A stretch of DNA of 63,830 bases from an uncultured Armatimonadota bacterium. Its GTDB lineage: Bacteria; Armatimonadota; Armatimonadia; Armatimonadales; Armatimonadaceae. The notes beneath the pieces are model-generated. The model saw only the letters and a list, made by a program, of their open reading frames with translations. It was not told the origin of the DNA and did no database searches. The position numbers and the translations under genes were made by a program. Shown here piece by piece: positions 1 through 8,797 of the stretch (its first letter is position 1; the number at the start of each line of letters is the position of its first letter). The DNA lies in contig CAIVZM010000031.1 of assembly GCA_903910385.1 (NCBI GenBank), positions 1 to 63,830 of the forward strand, read 5' to 3'.

Positions 1-99
1 GGTGCGTTTGTCGGCGGTGCGTTTGTCGGCGGTGCGTTTGTCGGCGGTGCGTTTGTCGGCGGTGCGTTTGTCGGCGGCGCGTTTGTCGGCGGCGCGTTA
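1..99. repeat. 15-bp tandem repeat coding for PPTNA units
   Basis: Five identical copies of ggtgcgtttgtcggc fill bases 1-75. A sixth copy differs by one base (t to c) at 78, and a degenerate seventh starts at 91. The array lies in frame in the isomerase gene and encodes Pro-Pro-Thr-Asn-Ala on the minus strand. It continues past the left edge. Near-perfect identity at DNA level implies recent expansion by slippage. Confidence 0.97.
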
Positions 100-1688
100 T
101 CGACTGGAGGAGGGCCAACCGGAGGAGCGCCCGGGATATTGCCGGGAATCGCCGACTGTTGCGCTTTTTGCATTTCGATCATGCGCTTCATCATATCCAT
201 CGCTTTAGCGCGGGCGGCTTTCGATTTTTCCTTATCCCCGGCTTTTTCGTACAGGAACCCGATCCTGTCCTGAGTCGTGACATCGGTGACCGCCAGCTTT
301 TCCGCCTCACCCAGTTGTATCTTCGCGCCATCCAGATTTTTGTTGTCGATATACAACTGCGCGAGCGCCAGCCGGGTTTCTACGCTATTGCTGGATTTGA
401 GAGCTTCCTCATAAGCGGCGATAGCCTCATCCTTTTTCTTCAGAAGCGAGTAGATAGAAGCGCGGGTAAGGGCTACTGTCCCCATGGTATCGGCTTCCGG
501 TTTTACCTTCGCCAGTTCCGCGAGGGCTGCTTCCAGTTTCTCGTTACGGGTCTTTTCGTCGCCGCTTTTGGAGGCTTCATCCTGAATCTGCGCGGCGCGG
601 ATGACCGGGTCCGTGATTTCCGTCTTGACATTGACCATCTCGGCATTGACCAGAGATTGCGCTTTTTGCTGAGCGATCCGGTCAATGTACTGGTCGATAT
701 ATTTTTGCTTCTCTTTGTCGAAGTCTTTGGGAAGGTCTTTGCCGGGACGCTCATTTTCCAGCTTAATGATATGGTAACCAAACTGGGTCTTGACCAGGTT
801 CTGGTACACTTTTCCCACACCTGCTTCCAAGGCGGCGTTCGTAAATTCTGGCACATATTGCCCGGCGGGCGCCCAGTCGTAAAATCCGCCCTTCGCCTTA
901 GAACCGGGGTCATCGGAGAACTGCGCGGCAAGCGATGCCAGCTTGGCGGGCGTCGTTTTGATATCGGCGAGAAGCTTTTCGGCTTTCGCCTTCGCGTCCG
1001 TATCCGAAAGTCCGCCCTCTCCCGACTTGATCAGAATATGGCGCACCTGAATCTCGTTGTATGATCGGCGCACATCCGCTTCCGTCGCTTTGACGTCCTG
1101 TTTGGCGAAAGCGATCAGGCCATTTTGATACAGTTGTAAGCGTATGGCTTCGTCCGGAATGCGCTCCTGCTTCAATCGGGTGATCGTCATGCCAGGATCC
1201 TGCTGATTGAGAGCCTTGTCGATCTCGGCGTCCGTAGCGGTGGCGGGAAGGCTCAACGTTTGCGCGAACGGGGCGCGGTTCTGCTGCCAGACCTTTTCCC
1301 GTTCGCGGGCAATCTCGGCGTCGGTTGCGGTAACTCCCGCTTTTTTCGCCGCTGCGACCATCGCCTGTTCCTGCTTGACCTGATTCAGGAGCAGATAGCG
1401 CATTCGCGCTTTCTCGGTTTCGGACGGAATAGGAACCGGCCCCATGAACGATTGTGCCTGCTGTTGTTTGAGGATATTGTCCAGACGACGATCCAGTTCA
1501 AATCGGGAGACGGCGCGATCCCCGACGGTGGCGACCGTTTCCTCTTTCGGTGCGACTCCGCTGGCATTATGAGAGACATTACCTCCCATACCGCTAAAAG
1601 CGATGCCGACTAACATCAGCGCCGCGAGCGCCACACCCCAGAAAACGCCGTACTTTTTGATCGCACGGTTCATTGACATCAACGACAT
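1..1688 (-). CDS. SurA/PpiC-type peptidylprolyl isomerase, 3' end outside window
   Basis: Envelope foldase that should catalyse cis-trans isomerisation of prolyl bonds in exported proteins. The frame is open from an ATG at 1688 to the left edge, so the C-terminus is missing (562 codons seen). An upstream GGAG 6 bases away supports the start. In order: a hydrophobic anchor near residues 10-30, a SurA-like N-terminal helical domain, a PpiC rotamase domain (VRHILIKSGEGG, FSDDPGSKAKGG, TQFGYHIIKLE) around residues 210-310, a TPR-like helical stretch with ALTRASIYSLL and LALAQLYIDNKN, then a Met/Gln/Lys-rich segment and a proline-rich tail. The tail is a run of identical PPTNA units still continuing at the window edge. 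The domain order is typical of membrane-anchored PpiC proteins; the repeated tail is not. The call rests on recognised family motifs. Confidence 0.88.
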   Translation of the reverse strand, partial: MSLMSMNRAIKKYGVFWGVALAALMLVGIAFSGMGGNVSHNASGVAPKEETVATVGDRAVSRFELDRRLDNILKQQQAQSFMGPVPIPSETEKARMRYLLLNQVKQEQAMVAAAKKAGVTATDAEIAREREKVWQQNRAPFAQTLSLPATATDAEIDKALNQQDPGMTITRLKQERIPDEAIRLQLYQNGLIAFAKQDVKATEADVRRSYNEIQVRHILIKSGEGGLSDTDAKAKAEKLLADIKTTPAKLASLAAQFSDDPGSKAKGGFYDWAPAGQYVPEFTNAALEAGVGKVYQNLVKTQFGYHIIKLENERPGKDLPKDFDKEKQKYIDQYIDRIAQQKAQSLVNAEMVNVKTEITDPVIRAAQIQDEASKSGDEKTRNEKLEAALAELAKVKPEADTMGTVALTRASIYSLLKKKDEAIAAYEEALKSSNSVETRLALAQLYIDNKNLDGAKIQLGEAEKLAVTDVTTQDRIGFLYEKAGDKEKSKAARAKAMDMMKRMIEMQKAQQSAIPGNIPGAPPVGPPPVDNAPPTNAPPTNAPPTNAPPTNAPPTNAPPTNA

Positions 1689-1795
1689 ACTATTCTCCGT
1701 CAGTCGGACGACGCTCCGCGCCATCAGACTTGCATATAGGAAATGAATTTCTTCAGAACATTCCGCTCCCTCTCAGGAAACGAAAGACCGGAAAT

Positions 1796-2635
1796 TCAAA
1801 TCAATTTTCTTAATGCCGCCAGGCACTCTCGTGAGGCGGATTCAATATCACCGTTCGGTCCCTTGTAATGGGTTTCCAGTGAAATGGCGCCGGTATAACC
1901 GGACTCTTTTAAGGCGGCGAACTGTCCGACATAATCGATCTCGCCGCCGCCAATGACGGTGAATGAAAGCTTTCCACTTTCATCGGCGTGAGCATCCTTT
2001 ACGTGGACATGGCCGATATGCGGCGCCGCCGCCTGATACCCGGAAGGAAAAGGCTGTTCGCCCGCCATGAAAGCGTTACCAGGGTCCCACACCATTTTAA
2101 GGGCGGAAGAACCGACTTTTTCAATGACACGGGCGGTCTCCGCTCCCGTTCCGAGGTAGCAGGCATGCTCATTTTCCAGAACCAGTGTCACGCCCGCTCG
2201 CTCCGCGATTCGTGCTGGCGTCATCAAAGCGTCGGCGATACGCTCCTCAATCTCCATGGTCAGCGGGCCTCGCTTCCAGAAAGAGAAGATGCGAATGTAG
2301 GAAGTTCCAAGACGACGCGCCAGATCAATGGAGCGATTGAGAAGATGGAACTGCTCTTCGCGCCCCCGGTCTCGCGCTCCATGCGTCGGACCGGTTGCGG
2401 TTGTGTCGGCGTCATCGAGATCACATTTGTAAAAAGGCGTGTCCAGACAACAAATTGTCATGCCCGCGTCCTTCAAATCCTTCTCGATTTTTTCCAGAAG
2501 TTCCTCGTCGGCTTCGACAATATATTTCCCGTAGACGTTCCGTAACTCCGCCTCACGGATATCGTATTCCGCCATGACACTCAGGGCATGGCGCAGATCC
2601 TGAGAAATCTCGTCGGTGATGGCGCTCAAACGCAT
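1796..2635 (-). CDS. Sugar phosphate isomerase/epimerase, xylose-isomerase-like TIM barrel
   Basis: Predicted AP-endonuclease-2/xylose-isomerase-type TIM barrel of 279 residues, the usual length. The family interconverts or epimerises sugars using a divalent metal. Visible signatures are the opening strand MRLSAITDEISQDL, the metal-ligand strand LVLENEHACYLG, the strand KMVWDPGNAF, the HIGHVHVKDAH segment and the closing ISLETHY. The E, D, H and E residues in those strands are likely metal ligands. It starts at an ATG 148 bases before the oppositely oriented tRNA promoter and is read leftward toward the foldase gene. The substrate cannot be told from the sequence. A second family member lies at 7254-8102, so the host probably handles several sugars or inositols. 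Confidence 0.88.
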   Translation of the reverse strand: MRLSAITDEISQDLRHALSVMAEYDIREAELRNVYGKYIVEADEELLEKIEKDLKDAGMTICCLDTPFYKCDLDDADTTATGPTHGARDRGREEQFHLLNRSIDLARRLGTSYIRIFSFWKRGPLTMEIEERIADALMTPARIAERAGVTLVLENEHACYLGTGAETARVIEKVGSSALKMVWDPGNAFMAGEQPFPSGYQAAAPHIGHVHVKDAHADESGKLSFTVIGGGEIDYVGQFAALKESGYTGAISLETHYKGPNGDIESASRECLAALRKLI

Positions 2636-2782
2636 TGCGGTTATCCTTGTGTTGTCTTTCCAGTACCTTTACGGCAATCATGGGCGGAAAATCTCCCGCC
2701 TGAAACGGCGTTGTATGCCGGAAAAGATCGCTACAGTGTACGGCGGGGGCAATACCCTGTCAAGACAGGAAATTATGACTCC

Positions 2783-2811
2783 TTGACACTATAAAAAAGG
2801 GGTGATAGGAT
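2783..2811 (+). promoter_or_regulatory. Promoter of the tRNA cluster
   Basis: A TTGACA -35 box at 2783-2788, a 17-base spacer and a TAGGAT -10 box at 2806-2811. It stands about 43 bases before tRNA-Val and fits housekeeping sigma-70 consensus closely. Confidence 0.8.
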
Positions 2812-2853
2812 ACTTTCCGTGCCGCACTCAGGGTGTGCGGGTGAGGTTCCTAA

Positions 2854-2925
2854 GGGCGAATAGCTCAGCGGTAGAGCGCCTGTCTTACAAACAGGTGGTC
2901 GGGGGTTCAAATCCCTCTTCGCCCA
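2854..2925 (+). tRNA. tRNA-Val (anticodon TAC)
   Basis: Full cloverleaf. The acceptor stem GGGCGAA pairs with TTCGCCC, followed by A73. The anticodon stem CCTGT/ACAGG closes the loop CTTACAA, giving anticodon TAC at 2886-2888. The T loop is ttcaaat. CCA is not encoded. Confidence 0.97.
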
Positions 2926-2977
2926 TCGCCTCATCGGCGAGAACGGCACAAGTGATGCAACGCATCGAGCGGTCTGT

Positions 2978-3051
2978 GGAGGAGTAGCTCAGTCGGTTAG
3001 AGCGCCGCCCTGTCACGGCGGAGGTCGCGGGTTCGAGCCCCGTCTTCTCCG
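2978..3051 (+). tRNA. tRNA-Asp (anticodon GTC)
   Basis: Acceptor stem GGAGGAG pairs with CTTCTCC with one G-T wobble. The anticodon stem CCGCC/GGCGG holds loop CTGTCAC, anticodon GTC at 3012-3014. The discriminator is G73, as expected for tRNA-Asp. CCA is not encoded. Confidence 0.97.
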
Positions 3052-3086
3052 TTCTCCCTCCGCTTGCGGACGTTGCTTTTATTTGA

Positions 3087-3159
3087 GCCGCCTTAGCTCA
3101 GTTGGTAGAGCAATGGACTGAAAATCCATGTGTCGCTGGTTCAAGTCCGGCAGGCGGCA
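3087..3159 (+). tRNA. tRNA-Phe (anticodon GAA)
   Basis: Acceptor stem GCCGCCT pairs with AGGCGGC, then A73. The anticodon stem ATGGA/TCCAT holds loop CTGAAAA, anticodon GAA. It is third in a Val-Asp-Phe cluster that shares one upstream promoter. Confidence 0.97.
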
Positions 3160-3288
3160 TCCTTCACCCCTTCGCTATTCGAGTCTCTTGCCGCCAGTCG
3201 TCCGCTTCCGGAAATCCTCAGTATGTTCGGCTCGGTGTGATCCTTTTCTCTCCTCGTTTGAAACAGATTTGTTTTGTTCTTTTTCTCT

Positions 3289-5610
3289 TTAGTCCCGTGT
3301 CAGTTCTGTCAGCCAGATAGGGCGATTTGAGGGAATACGGAGAATTCCTTCCTTGCCTATTACACCTTCGACAAGGACGCGCTCATTGAAATCGATCATC
3401 CTGTAGCGCATGCCGATGAGTGGTTTGCCCACGACAGTGGCGCTGACACGGGTGACCAGAGTCGGTTCTTTTCCCCAGTTGATATCGTATTGTCCATCAG
3501 TCTTGCGGGTAAATCTCAGACCGGTATTGAAGCTGGAAGAGACTAATGCCAGAACCGCTTTTTTACAGGACGATAACGGTTTCCCATCCTCGCTGGCAAG
3601 CGTAAAGGAAGTGAATTTCTCCTGTCCGCTGGGGAAGGGCGTTCCCGGCGGGTCGGCATGCTTTACCTCGCGCAATTCGACGCCATTACTGAATCGCACA
3701 ATATCCGCCCCGTATTGCCCCAGAAACCCGGTATAAGCGGCGACTCCGGTCGAATCGAAACGGACATGCGCTTTTTGATAGTCATACTCTATTTGCGCAC
3801 TGGGTCTTAAGGGACTGGGGCGTTCATAGCCGTTGTAACGGGTTACTGGCCCTTCCGTCTTCAGGAATTCCTTCTGGTCAGGATTAATAGCGATACGAAC
3901 GCCATTAACATAGGTAGTAGTAGCCATATCAGACAGACCGGTTCCGCCATAATCCCCGGCATAATCCATACTTCGAGGGTCAAGCAGGGCGGGTCGTCCC
4001 CAGGTAAACAGGGTAGGGTGCGGCGCCGGGTCCGCCAACCGGTTCTTGAAGATGGCGCTTGCCGCTCGCATAGTAGCCTGCTCTATCTCATCGAAGGTGT
4101 AATCGTACTGATATGCCCCGTTGCCCGGAAACGAAAGAGCGCCCGTGTATGGCTCCGGCTTTTTGAAATCATAATTCCCGGCGCTCCAGTAATGGTAGCA
4201 GGCGGCATCCCAATCCTGAACGGAACCCAGCGCCGAAATGAGGATCGGCCATTCCGCACGGTATTTGGAAGGTGATCCGTACTGCGTTTCATAGCAAAGG
4301 AAGGGCTTGTTGACGGGGCGATTATGCTCAAGCCACGGAACATCGTTGGACATCTGCATGGGCAGATCAAGCCGGGAGTAGAACGGCCAGCGCTTATGCG
4401 TGGTCGGCAGTTTGTCCAGTTGGACGCCTTCCATGTAAGATGCGTGCGCGACCGCGTCCGCCTGCATCTGCATATATTGCGCCTGAATATTCTGCCCGAT
4501 TCCAGTATCGTAGATCAGTGGAGAGAGGCGAGCGCTCTTACCCCAGGACTTGAGCTCCTGACCCATCCGCTTTTTATGCGCGATAATCGTATCGAGCAGG
4601 AACGCGATGACATCATTGGAACGGGCAATTGTGCACGCTTCCCGACTGATCGGCGTTTCGACCGACTTGAAGGCGGCGACTGCGGCTGGATTGGTATCGT
4701 TGAGTTCGATCGCTTTCATTGCGCGTCCCATCGGCGCAAAAAGAACGGTCTCCCTGGTGAGGTCTTCGCCGGCAAAGACAAAGCCCCAGGCGTTGATCAA
4801 TTCCGCCTGCGATTTGTATTTCGTTTTGAGCCAGCTATTCCATCGGGTGATCAGCGATTTGCGGAAATAGGGAGGGAGGGACTGCCACTGCCCTCCGGTC
4901 ATTCGGGTCATCCACCACTGCTCGTTGGTAAGTTCCCAGACGGCGAAAGTCGGATCATCGGCATGGCGTCGATTGGTGTACAGATTGATGTGCCGCGCCT
5001 TTTGCCGCATCTGTGCAATCGCGAGCGCCTCTAACCGGGAATCCCACGCGATAGCCTCGGTGAGCAGGGACATCGCCTTGCGGTTATTGCTCCACCACTG
5101 GACGCTACACATCGACTTAACGGCGTCACTCCATTCCCGGCCAGTAGACGAGTCTGAGAGGATACTGACGCTTTTTTCGATATCGTCTTCATACAAAGAC
5201 CCGCCGCCGAATCCGGCGCCCCAGAGATAAACCCCCTGCTTGCCGCACTCCGCAATAAAGAAGTCTGAGACATCCGTAGCGGAGAGGTCGCCTTTCCGGG
5301 CGTTGTCATCGCAGGTGATTCCCCAGAGGCGAAACATATTGAATCCAACTTTTTTCGCTCTACGAACGCCATCACGTTGACGATAGTAGGGATCGCCCTT
5401 GATGGTTTCCTGCTGATGCGGAAAGCCGCCAATCGCGCCCCAGAAGCGAATCCGTTCCCCCCTTACCTGCAAATGTCCGGTCTTATCGGCGATGACGTAT
5501 GCGCTATCGGGTGGAAGGTCTTGCGCCCGAATCGGTAAGGTCATAGCGAACAGGGAAAGCAATAGTCCTGCGCTCCGAATGCATCCGGTGATTCCACGAA
5601 ATTTCGCCAC
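3289..5610 (-). CDS. Secreted glycoside hydrolase, GH5-like (clan A)
   Basis: Large secreted carbohydrate-active enzyme of 773 residues. The first 30 residues form a signal peptide (hydrophobic run AGLLLSLFAMTLPIRAQ). The N-terminal part reads like a cellulase-type TIM barrel: RIRFWGAIGGFPHQQ, GFNMFRLWGITCDDNA, and FAVWELTNEQWW near residue 230, whose Asn-Glu pair is the typical acid/base motif of clan A hydrolases. Later strands include KPFLCYETQYGSPSKYR, which could supply the nucleophile Glu. The last 200 residues resemble an Ig-like or beta-sandwich accessory domain. The start is GTG at 5610; an ATG at 5627 is out of frame. Its stop lies between the tRNA cluster and the aminotransferase. 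Substrate and exact GH family are unknown. Confidence 0.75.
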   Translation of the reverse strand: MAKFRGITGCIRSAGLLLSLFAMTLPIRAQDLPPDSAYVIADKTGHLQVRGERIRFWGAIGGFPHQQETIKGDPYYRQRDGVRRAKKVGFNMFRLWGITCDDNARKGDLSATDVSDFFIAECGKQGVYLWGAGFGGGSLYEDDIEKSVSILSDSSTGREWSDAVKSMCSVQWWSNNRKAMSLLTEAIAWDSRLEALAIAQMRQKARHINLYTNRRHADDPTFAVWELTNEQWWMTRMTGGQWQSLPPYFRKSLITRWNSWLKTKYKSQAELINAWGFVFAGEDLTRETVLFAPMGRAMKAIELNDTNPAAVAAFKSVETPISREACTIARSNDVIAFLLDTIIAHKKRMGQELKSWGKSARLSPLIYDTGIGQNIQAQYMQMQADAVAHASYMEGVQLDKLPTTHKRWPFYSRLDLPMQMSNDVPWLEHNRPVNKPFLCYETQYGSPSKYRAEWPILISALGSVQDWDAACYHYWSAGNYDFKKPEPYTGALSFPGNGAYQYDYTFDEIEQATMRAASAIFKNRLADPAPHPTLFTWGRPALLDPRSMDYAGDYGGTGLSDMATTTYVNGVRIAINPDQKEFLKTEGPVTRYNGYERPSPLRPSAQIEYDYQKAHVRFDSTGVAAYTGFLGQYGADIVRFSNGVELREVKHADPPGTPFPSGQEKFTSFTLASEDGKPLSSCKKAVLALVSSSFNTGLRFTRKTDGQYDINWGKEPTLVTRVSATVVGKPLIGMRYRMIDFNERVLVEGVIGKEGILRIPSNRPIWLTELTRD

Positions 5611-5660
5611 TGTCCTGGTACTCCCATTTTCTTCGTAATAGGTTCTAATGATGCCGCGTT

Positions 5661-5720
5661 CCCTGTGGCGGTATCACCGCTTCAAGGCGGCGGGCCGCTT
5701 CAAAGCGGCGGGATGCAGGG
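5661..5720. repeat. 18-bp direct repeat inside a hairpin-forming element
   Basis: Two adjacent copies of ccgcttcaaggcggcggg (5677-5694 and 5695-5712) differ at one base. Each copy contains a CCGC/GCGG stem, and the pair is enclosed by CCCTG (5661-5665) and CAGGG (5716-5720). The element lies 50 bases before the glycosidase start and downstream of the aminotransferase, so it may be a REP-like or processing element in the shared transcript. Confidence 0.6.
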
Positions 5721-5838
5721 AGAAACAGGATCAGAAGATTATGGAAACGTTATCATGAATATAGAATTTCTGTCAACAGACAGACTCGAACAGAAAAATG
5801 AACGGATTCAGCGATTCGGAGCAGGCAAAATCAGACGG

Positions 5839-7119
5839 TTAAGCCAGTAATTCGTCGAGAAGTTCCTGAGTTTCTCGCAGGGCGGAATCGAACGCGGAAA
5901 GTACGCGCTCTATCTGAACGTCCGTAATAATCAGCGGTGGCTCAAAGCGCATGACTTTCGGGTTATTCAGGGTATAGGCTGCGATGACTCCATTTTTCAG
6001 CAGAGCGCCAATCGCCAGCTTGCCGATATCGGAGTCGGCGAACTCGACGCCGATCATCAAGCCGCGCCCTCGCGCTTCCTCCAACAGGTCGGGGTAGCGT
6101 GACTGAACCTGTCGGAGTCCCGAAAGAAGCTTCTCGCCTTTGATCGCCGCCTGAGCGGGCAGATCTTCGGCTTCGAGGATTTCCAGAGTGGCAAGAGCGG
6201 CGGCGCACGCCATTTCGTTACCTCCGAAGGTCGAGGTATGCAGGTAAGGGTTCTCGGCGAACACCTTCGCCCAGACGGCGGGCGTCCCCATGGTTGCACC
6301 AATCGGGACGACTCCGCCACCCAGCGCTTTTGCCAGTGTCATAATGTCTGGAGCGACTCCGTAGCGTTCGCAAGCGAACATCGTTCCCGTGCGTCCCAAT
6401 CCTGTCTGCACCTCATCGAGGATCAGCAACGCCTGATGCGCGTCACAGATACGCCGTGCGGCGGGAAGATAGTCGTCGGGGGGAATACGGATGCCGTTCT
6501 CACCCTGAATCGGTTCCAATATGACAGCGGCGGTTTCATCGTCCACCGCCGCTTCTAACGCCGCGATATCGCCGAAGGGAACATGAGAGAATCCGGGTAG
6601 CAAAGGCTCAAAGGGCTTTTTATAGCTCTCGCGCCCGGAAGCCGATAACGCGCCAAACGTTTTCCCGTGATAGGAACCGATAGTGGAAACGATCTTCGTG
6701 CGCCCGGTGGCGATTCGCGCAAACTTCAGAGCCGCTTCGACCGCTTCGGTTCCGCTGTTGGAGATGAACGTGTATTGCAAATCCCCAGGCGCAAGCGATG
6801 CCAGTTTCTCCGATAAATCCGCCAGCGGTTTGTTTAGAAAGGTCTTGGAAGAAAGCGGCAGACGCTTCATCTGCGCGTATACCGCTTCGATAACTTTCGG
6901 ATGCGCATGACCCAGCGAGAAGACGCCATATCCGCCCAGGCAGTCGATGTACTCATTGCCCTCGACATCGCGAAGGACGGCGCCGCAACCCTCGGACTCC
7001 ACCCGGTCGAACCCTGCCAGGCGCAACAGATTCAATGCGGTCGGATTGACGTATTTCTGATACTTCTCCGCCGTTTCCGCATTGATTCGTTCCGCATTGC
7101 GGCTGTTTTCCTGTTCCAT
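5839..7119 (-). CDS. Class III PLP-dependent aminotransferase
   Basis: Class III aminotransferase (acetylornithine/putrescine/4-aminobutyrate group) of 426 residues, normal length. It transfers an amino group from an omega- or alpha-amine to a 2-oxoacid. The PLP lysine is K264 in TLAKALGGG. The phosphate-binding NSGTEAVEAALK is near residue 121, SYHGKTFGALS near 149, and LILDEVQTGLGRTG near 232 with the Asp that holds the pyridine nitrogen. The overall pattern is closest in my memory to putrescine aminotransferase-like proteins, but the substrate is not assignable. It is read leftward, and the glycosidase follows after 228 bases. Confidence 0.88.
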   Translation of the reverse strand: MEQENSRNAERINAETAEKYQKYVNPTALNLLRLAGFDRVESEGCGAVLRDVEGNEYIDCLGGYGVFSLGHAHPKVIEAVYAQMKRLPLSSKTFLNKPLADLSEKLASLAPGDLQYTFISNSGTEAVEAALKFARIATGRTKIVSTIGSYHGKTFGALSASGRESYKKPFEPLLPGFSHVPFGDIAALEAAVDDETAAVILEPIQGENGIRIPPDDYLPAARRICDAHQALLILDEVQTGLGRTGTMFACERYGVAPDIMTLAKALGGGVVPIGATMGTPAVWAKVFAENPYLHTSTFGGNEMACAAALATLEILEAEDLPAQAAIKGEKLLSGLRQVQSRYPDLLEEARGRGLMIGVEFADSDIGKLAIGALLKNGVIAAYTLNNPKVMRFEPPLIITDVQIERVLSAFDSALRETQELLDELLA

Positions 7120-7253
7120 TGCTCTGTCGCCTTCCGTGATATGACGCTACTGATTCGGGATGCATCTCCCTCGTTGACGCTCTATTTTACCACTACGACA
7201 CTTTGTCGCAGATCGGCGAACAGGGAGAGGACGCGTTCCGGTGACGCCGAGAA

Positions 7254-8102
7254 TTACGTGGAAGGTACTGCCTCGAAGGCGTCACGGAGCATGGCGACGC
7301 TTTTCGGGACAGCGATTTCCGGGTCTTCTTTACCCTCGAACTCCAGAGAAACATAGCCTTTGTAGTCAGCAGCACGAAGGATTTCCGCTACTTTGACATA
7401 ATCGAGGTCAAGCGTGTACCATTCTCCGCCGCCGTAGTAAGTTTTGGCATGGACATACGAGGCGCGATCCGCCATCTTTTTCAGTTTGCCGTAGGGAGCT
7501 TCAAGGAAATTTCCGGTGTCCATCAGGACGCTCAGCCAGGGCGACCCGATAGCGTCCACGATACGGAGGACGCCTTCCGGCTCTCGAGTCAGTCCCCAGT
7601 GGTTCTCTAATGCCAGCAGTACGCCGTACTTCTCCGCCGCGATGAGGCATTGTTCGGTAGCGTCGATACACCAGGCATAGGCCTCATCCTCCGTGTGTCC
7701 AGGAAGTGGCGGTTCATCGCCACGCAATTCCATGAGTCGGTCGAAGGATTCGATCGTTCCCCAACGTCCTGAATTGAGACGAATGCAGGGAATGCCCATT
7801 TCGTGCGCGATTTGCATACAACGGATGGTGTGATCGATATGGGTTTTGCGCACTTCCGGGTCGGGCGAAATAAAGTTTTGATGAATGGACAAACAGATGA
7901 GATCGATGCCATTCTCGAACGCATGACGCTTCAACCGATGGAGATAAGGCGTTTCCTCGTTTGCCATCTGCCGATGCAGCACCTCCACGCCCTGAACGCC
8001 GAGAGCGCTTGCGCGTTCGATCACGGTCTCAATGGGATATTTATCCCCACGAAAATGCCAGAATGAGTAGCTGGATACGCCGAGTTTGACTGCCGCCATC
8101 AT
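7254..8102 (-). CDS. Sugar phosphate isomerase/epimerase, second TIM barrel
   Basis: Xylose-isomerase-like TIM barrel of 282 residues, diverged from the one at 1796-2635. Signatures are KLGVSSYSFWHFRG at the start, GVQGVEVLHRQ, the metal-ligand strand LLALENHWGLTRE, LSVLMDTGNF, SYVHAKTYY and the final YVSLEFEGKEDP. The frame stays open upstream to 8201, but that would add 33 Lys/Arg-rich residues foreign to the family. The ATG at 8102 has GGAAGG 6 bases upstream and is preferred. It lies directly before the aminotransferase in the same direction, 134 bases apart, so the two may be co-transcribed. The substrate is unknown. Confidence 0.86.
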   Translation of the reverse strand: MMAAVKLGVSSYSFWHFRGDKYPIETVIERASALGVQGVEVLHRQMANEETPYLHRLKRHAFENGIDLICLSIHQNFISPDPEVRKTHIDHTIRCMQIAHEMGIPCIRLNSGRWGTIESFDRLMELRGDEPPLPGHTEDEAYAWCIDATEQCLIAAEKYGVLLALENHWGLTREPEGVLRIVDAIGSPWLSVLMDTGNFLEAPYGKLKKMADRASYVHAKTYYGGGEWYTLDLDYVKVAEILRAADYKGYVSLEFEGKEDPEIAVPKSVAMLRDAFEAVPST

Positions 8103-8243
8103 GTCCATCCTTCCAGAACGAATCGTCGATAGAATTTTCTCTTCTTTATGCTTGCGCTTCGCCTTTACCTTTTTCATGCTTGATCGAAGTCTAAAATACA
8201 CGACAAGTTATCCCGCATGATAGAACACTGCGATAAATCAAAC

Positions 8244-8291
8244 GGGAAAACGGAATATTAAGGGGAAAACGGAATATTCAGGGGAGAACGG
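8244..8291. repeat. 19-bp direct repeat just upstream of rlmH
   Basis: Copies of gggaaaacggaatattaag start at 8244 and 8263 (one base different). A shorter third copy starts at 8282 as GGGAGAACGG and supplies the likely ribosome-binding site of rlmH. Period is 19 bases. Confidence 0.85.
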
Positions 8292-8294
8292 TCT

Positions 8295-8792
8295 ATGGCG
8301 GGAAAGCCGCAGGTCAAGATTATCGCGGTGGGAAAGTTACGAGAGTCGTTCTGGCGGGACGCCGATGCGGAATACCGAAAGCGACTGACCGGCTATACGA
8401 CAAAACTCACCCTCGTGGAAGTCGCTGACGAAGCGACGCCTGAGGACGCCTCGGCGGCACAGGAAGATATTGTTAAAAAGAAGGAAGGCGAACGCATTCT
8501 GGCGCAAATCGGACTGCGGGATTATGTAATCGCCCTGGATCGGCAGGGGAAATCGTTAGACTCGGTGGCGTTCGCTTCGCATCTGGAGCGTGTGGCAGTG
8601 GAAGGAGCGGGCGGAGCCCTCACCTTTATCATTGGCGGTTCGTTGGGTCTGCATGATAGCATCCTCGCCCGCGCCGACTTTGCGCTTTCGTTTGGTGCAT
8701 TCACTTTTCCCCATCAATTGATGCGTGTCATTCTGATGGAGCAAATTTACCGCGCCGCGAAAATACAACGGGAAGAAAACTACCACAAATAA
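8295..8792 (+). CDS. rlmH: 23S rRNA (pseudouridine-1915 N3) methyltransferase RlmH
   Basis: SPOUT-family methyltransferase that uses SAM to methylate pseudouridine 1915 in helix 69 of 23S rRNA, acting on assembled ribosomes. It has 165 residues, slightly above the usual 155-160. Recognisable features are KIIAVGKLRESFWRDADAEY at the start, DYVIALDRQGKSLDS, the SAM-binding knot LTFIIGGSLGL, and the hallmark C-terminus HQLMRVILMEQIYRA followed by ENYHK. Start ATG at 8295 follows a repeated GGGGAG segment. It converges with the DeoR-type regulator, with 5 bases between the stops. Confidence 0.96.
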   Translation: MAGKPQVKIIAVGKLRESFWRDADAEYRKRLTGYTTKLTLVEVADEATPEDASAAQEDIVKKKEGERILAQIGLRDYVIALDRQGKSLDSVAFASHLERVAVEGAGGALTFIIGGSLGLHDSILARADFALSFGAFTFPHQLMRVILMEQIYRAAKIQREENYHK

Positions 8793-8797
8793 ATAAT

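Noticed and set aside
159-1064. Long plus-strand open frame of 301 codons
   Set aside because: It is the shadow of the PpiC isomerase on the minus strand, which has a signal anchor, rotamase motifs and a ribosome site; the plus translation matches no family.
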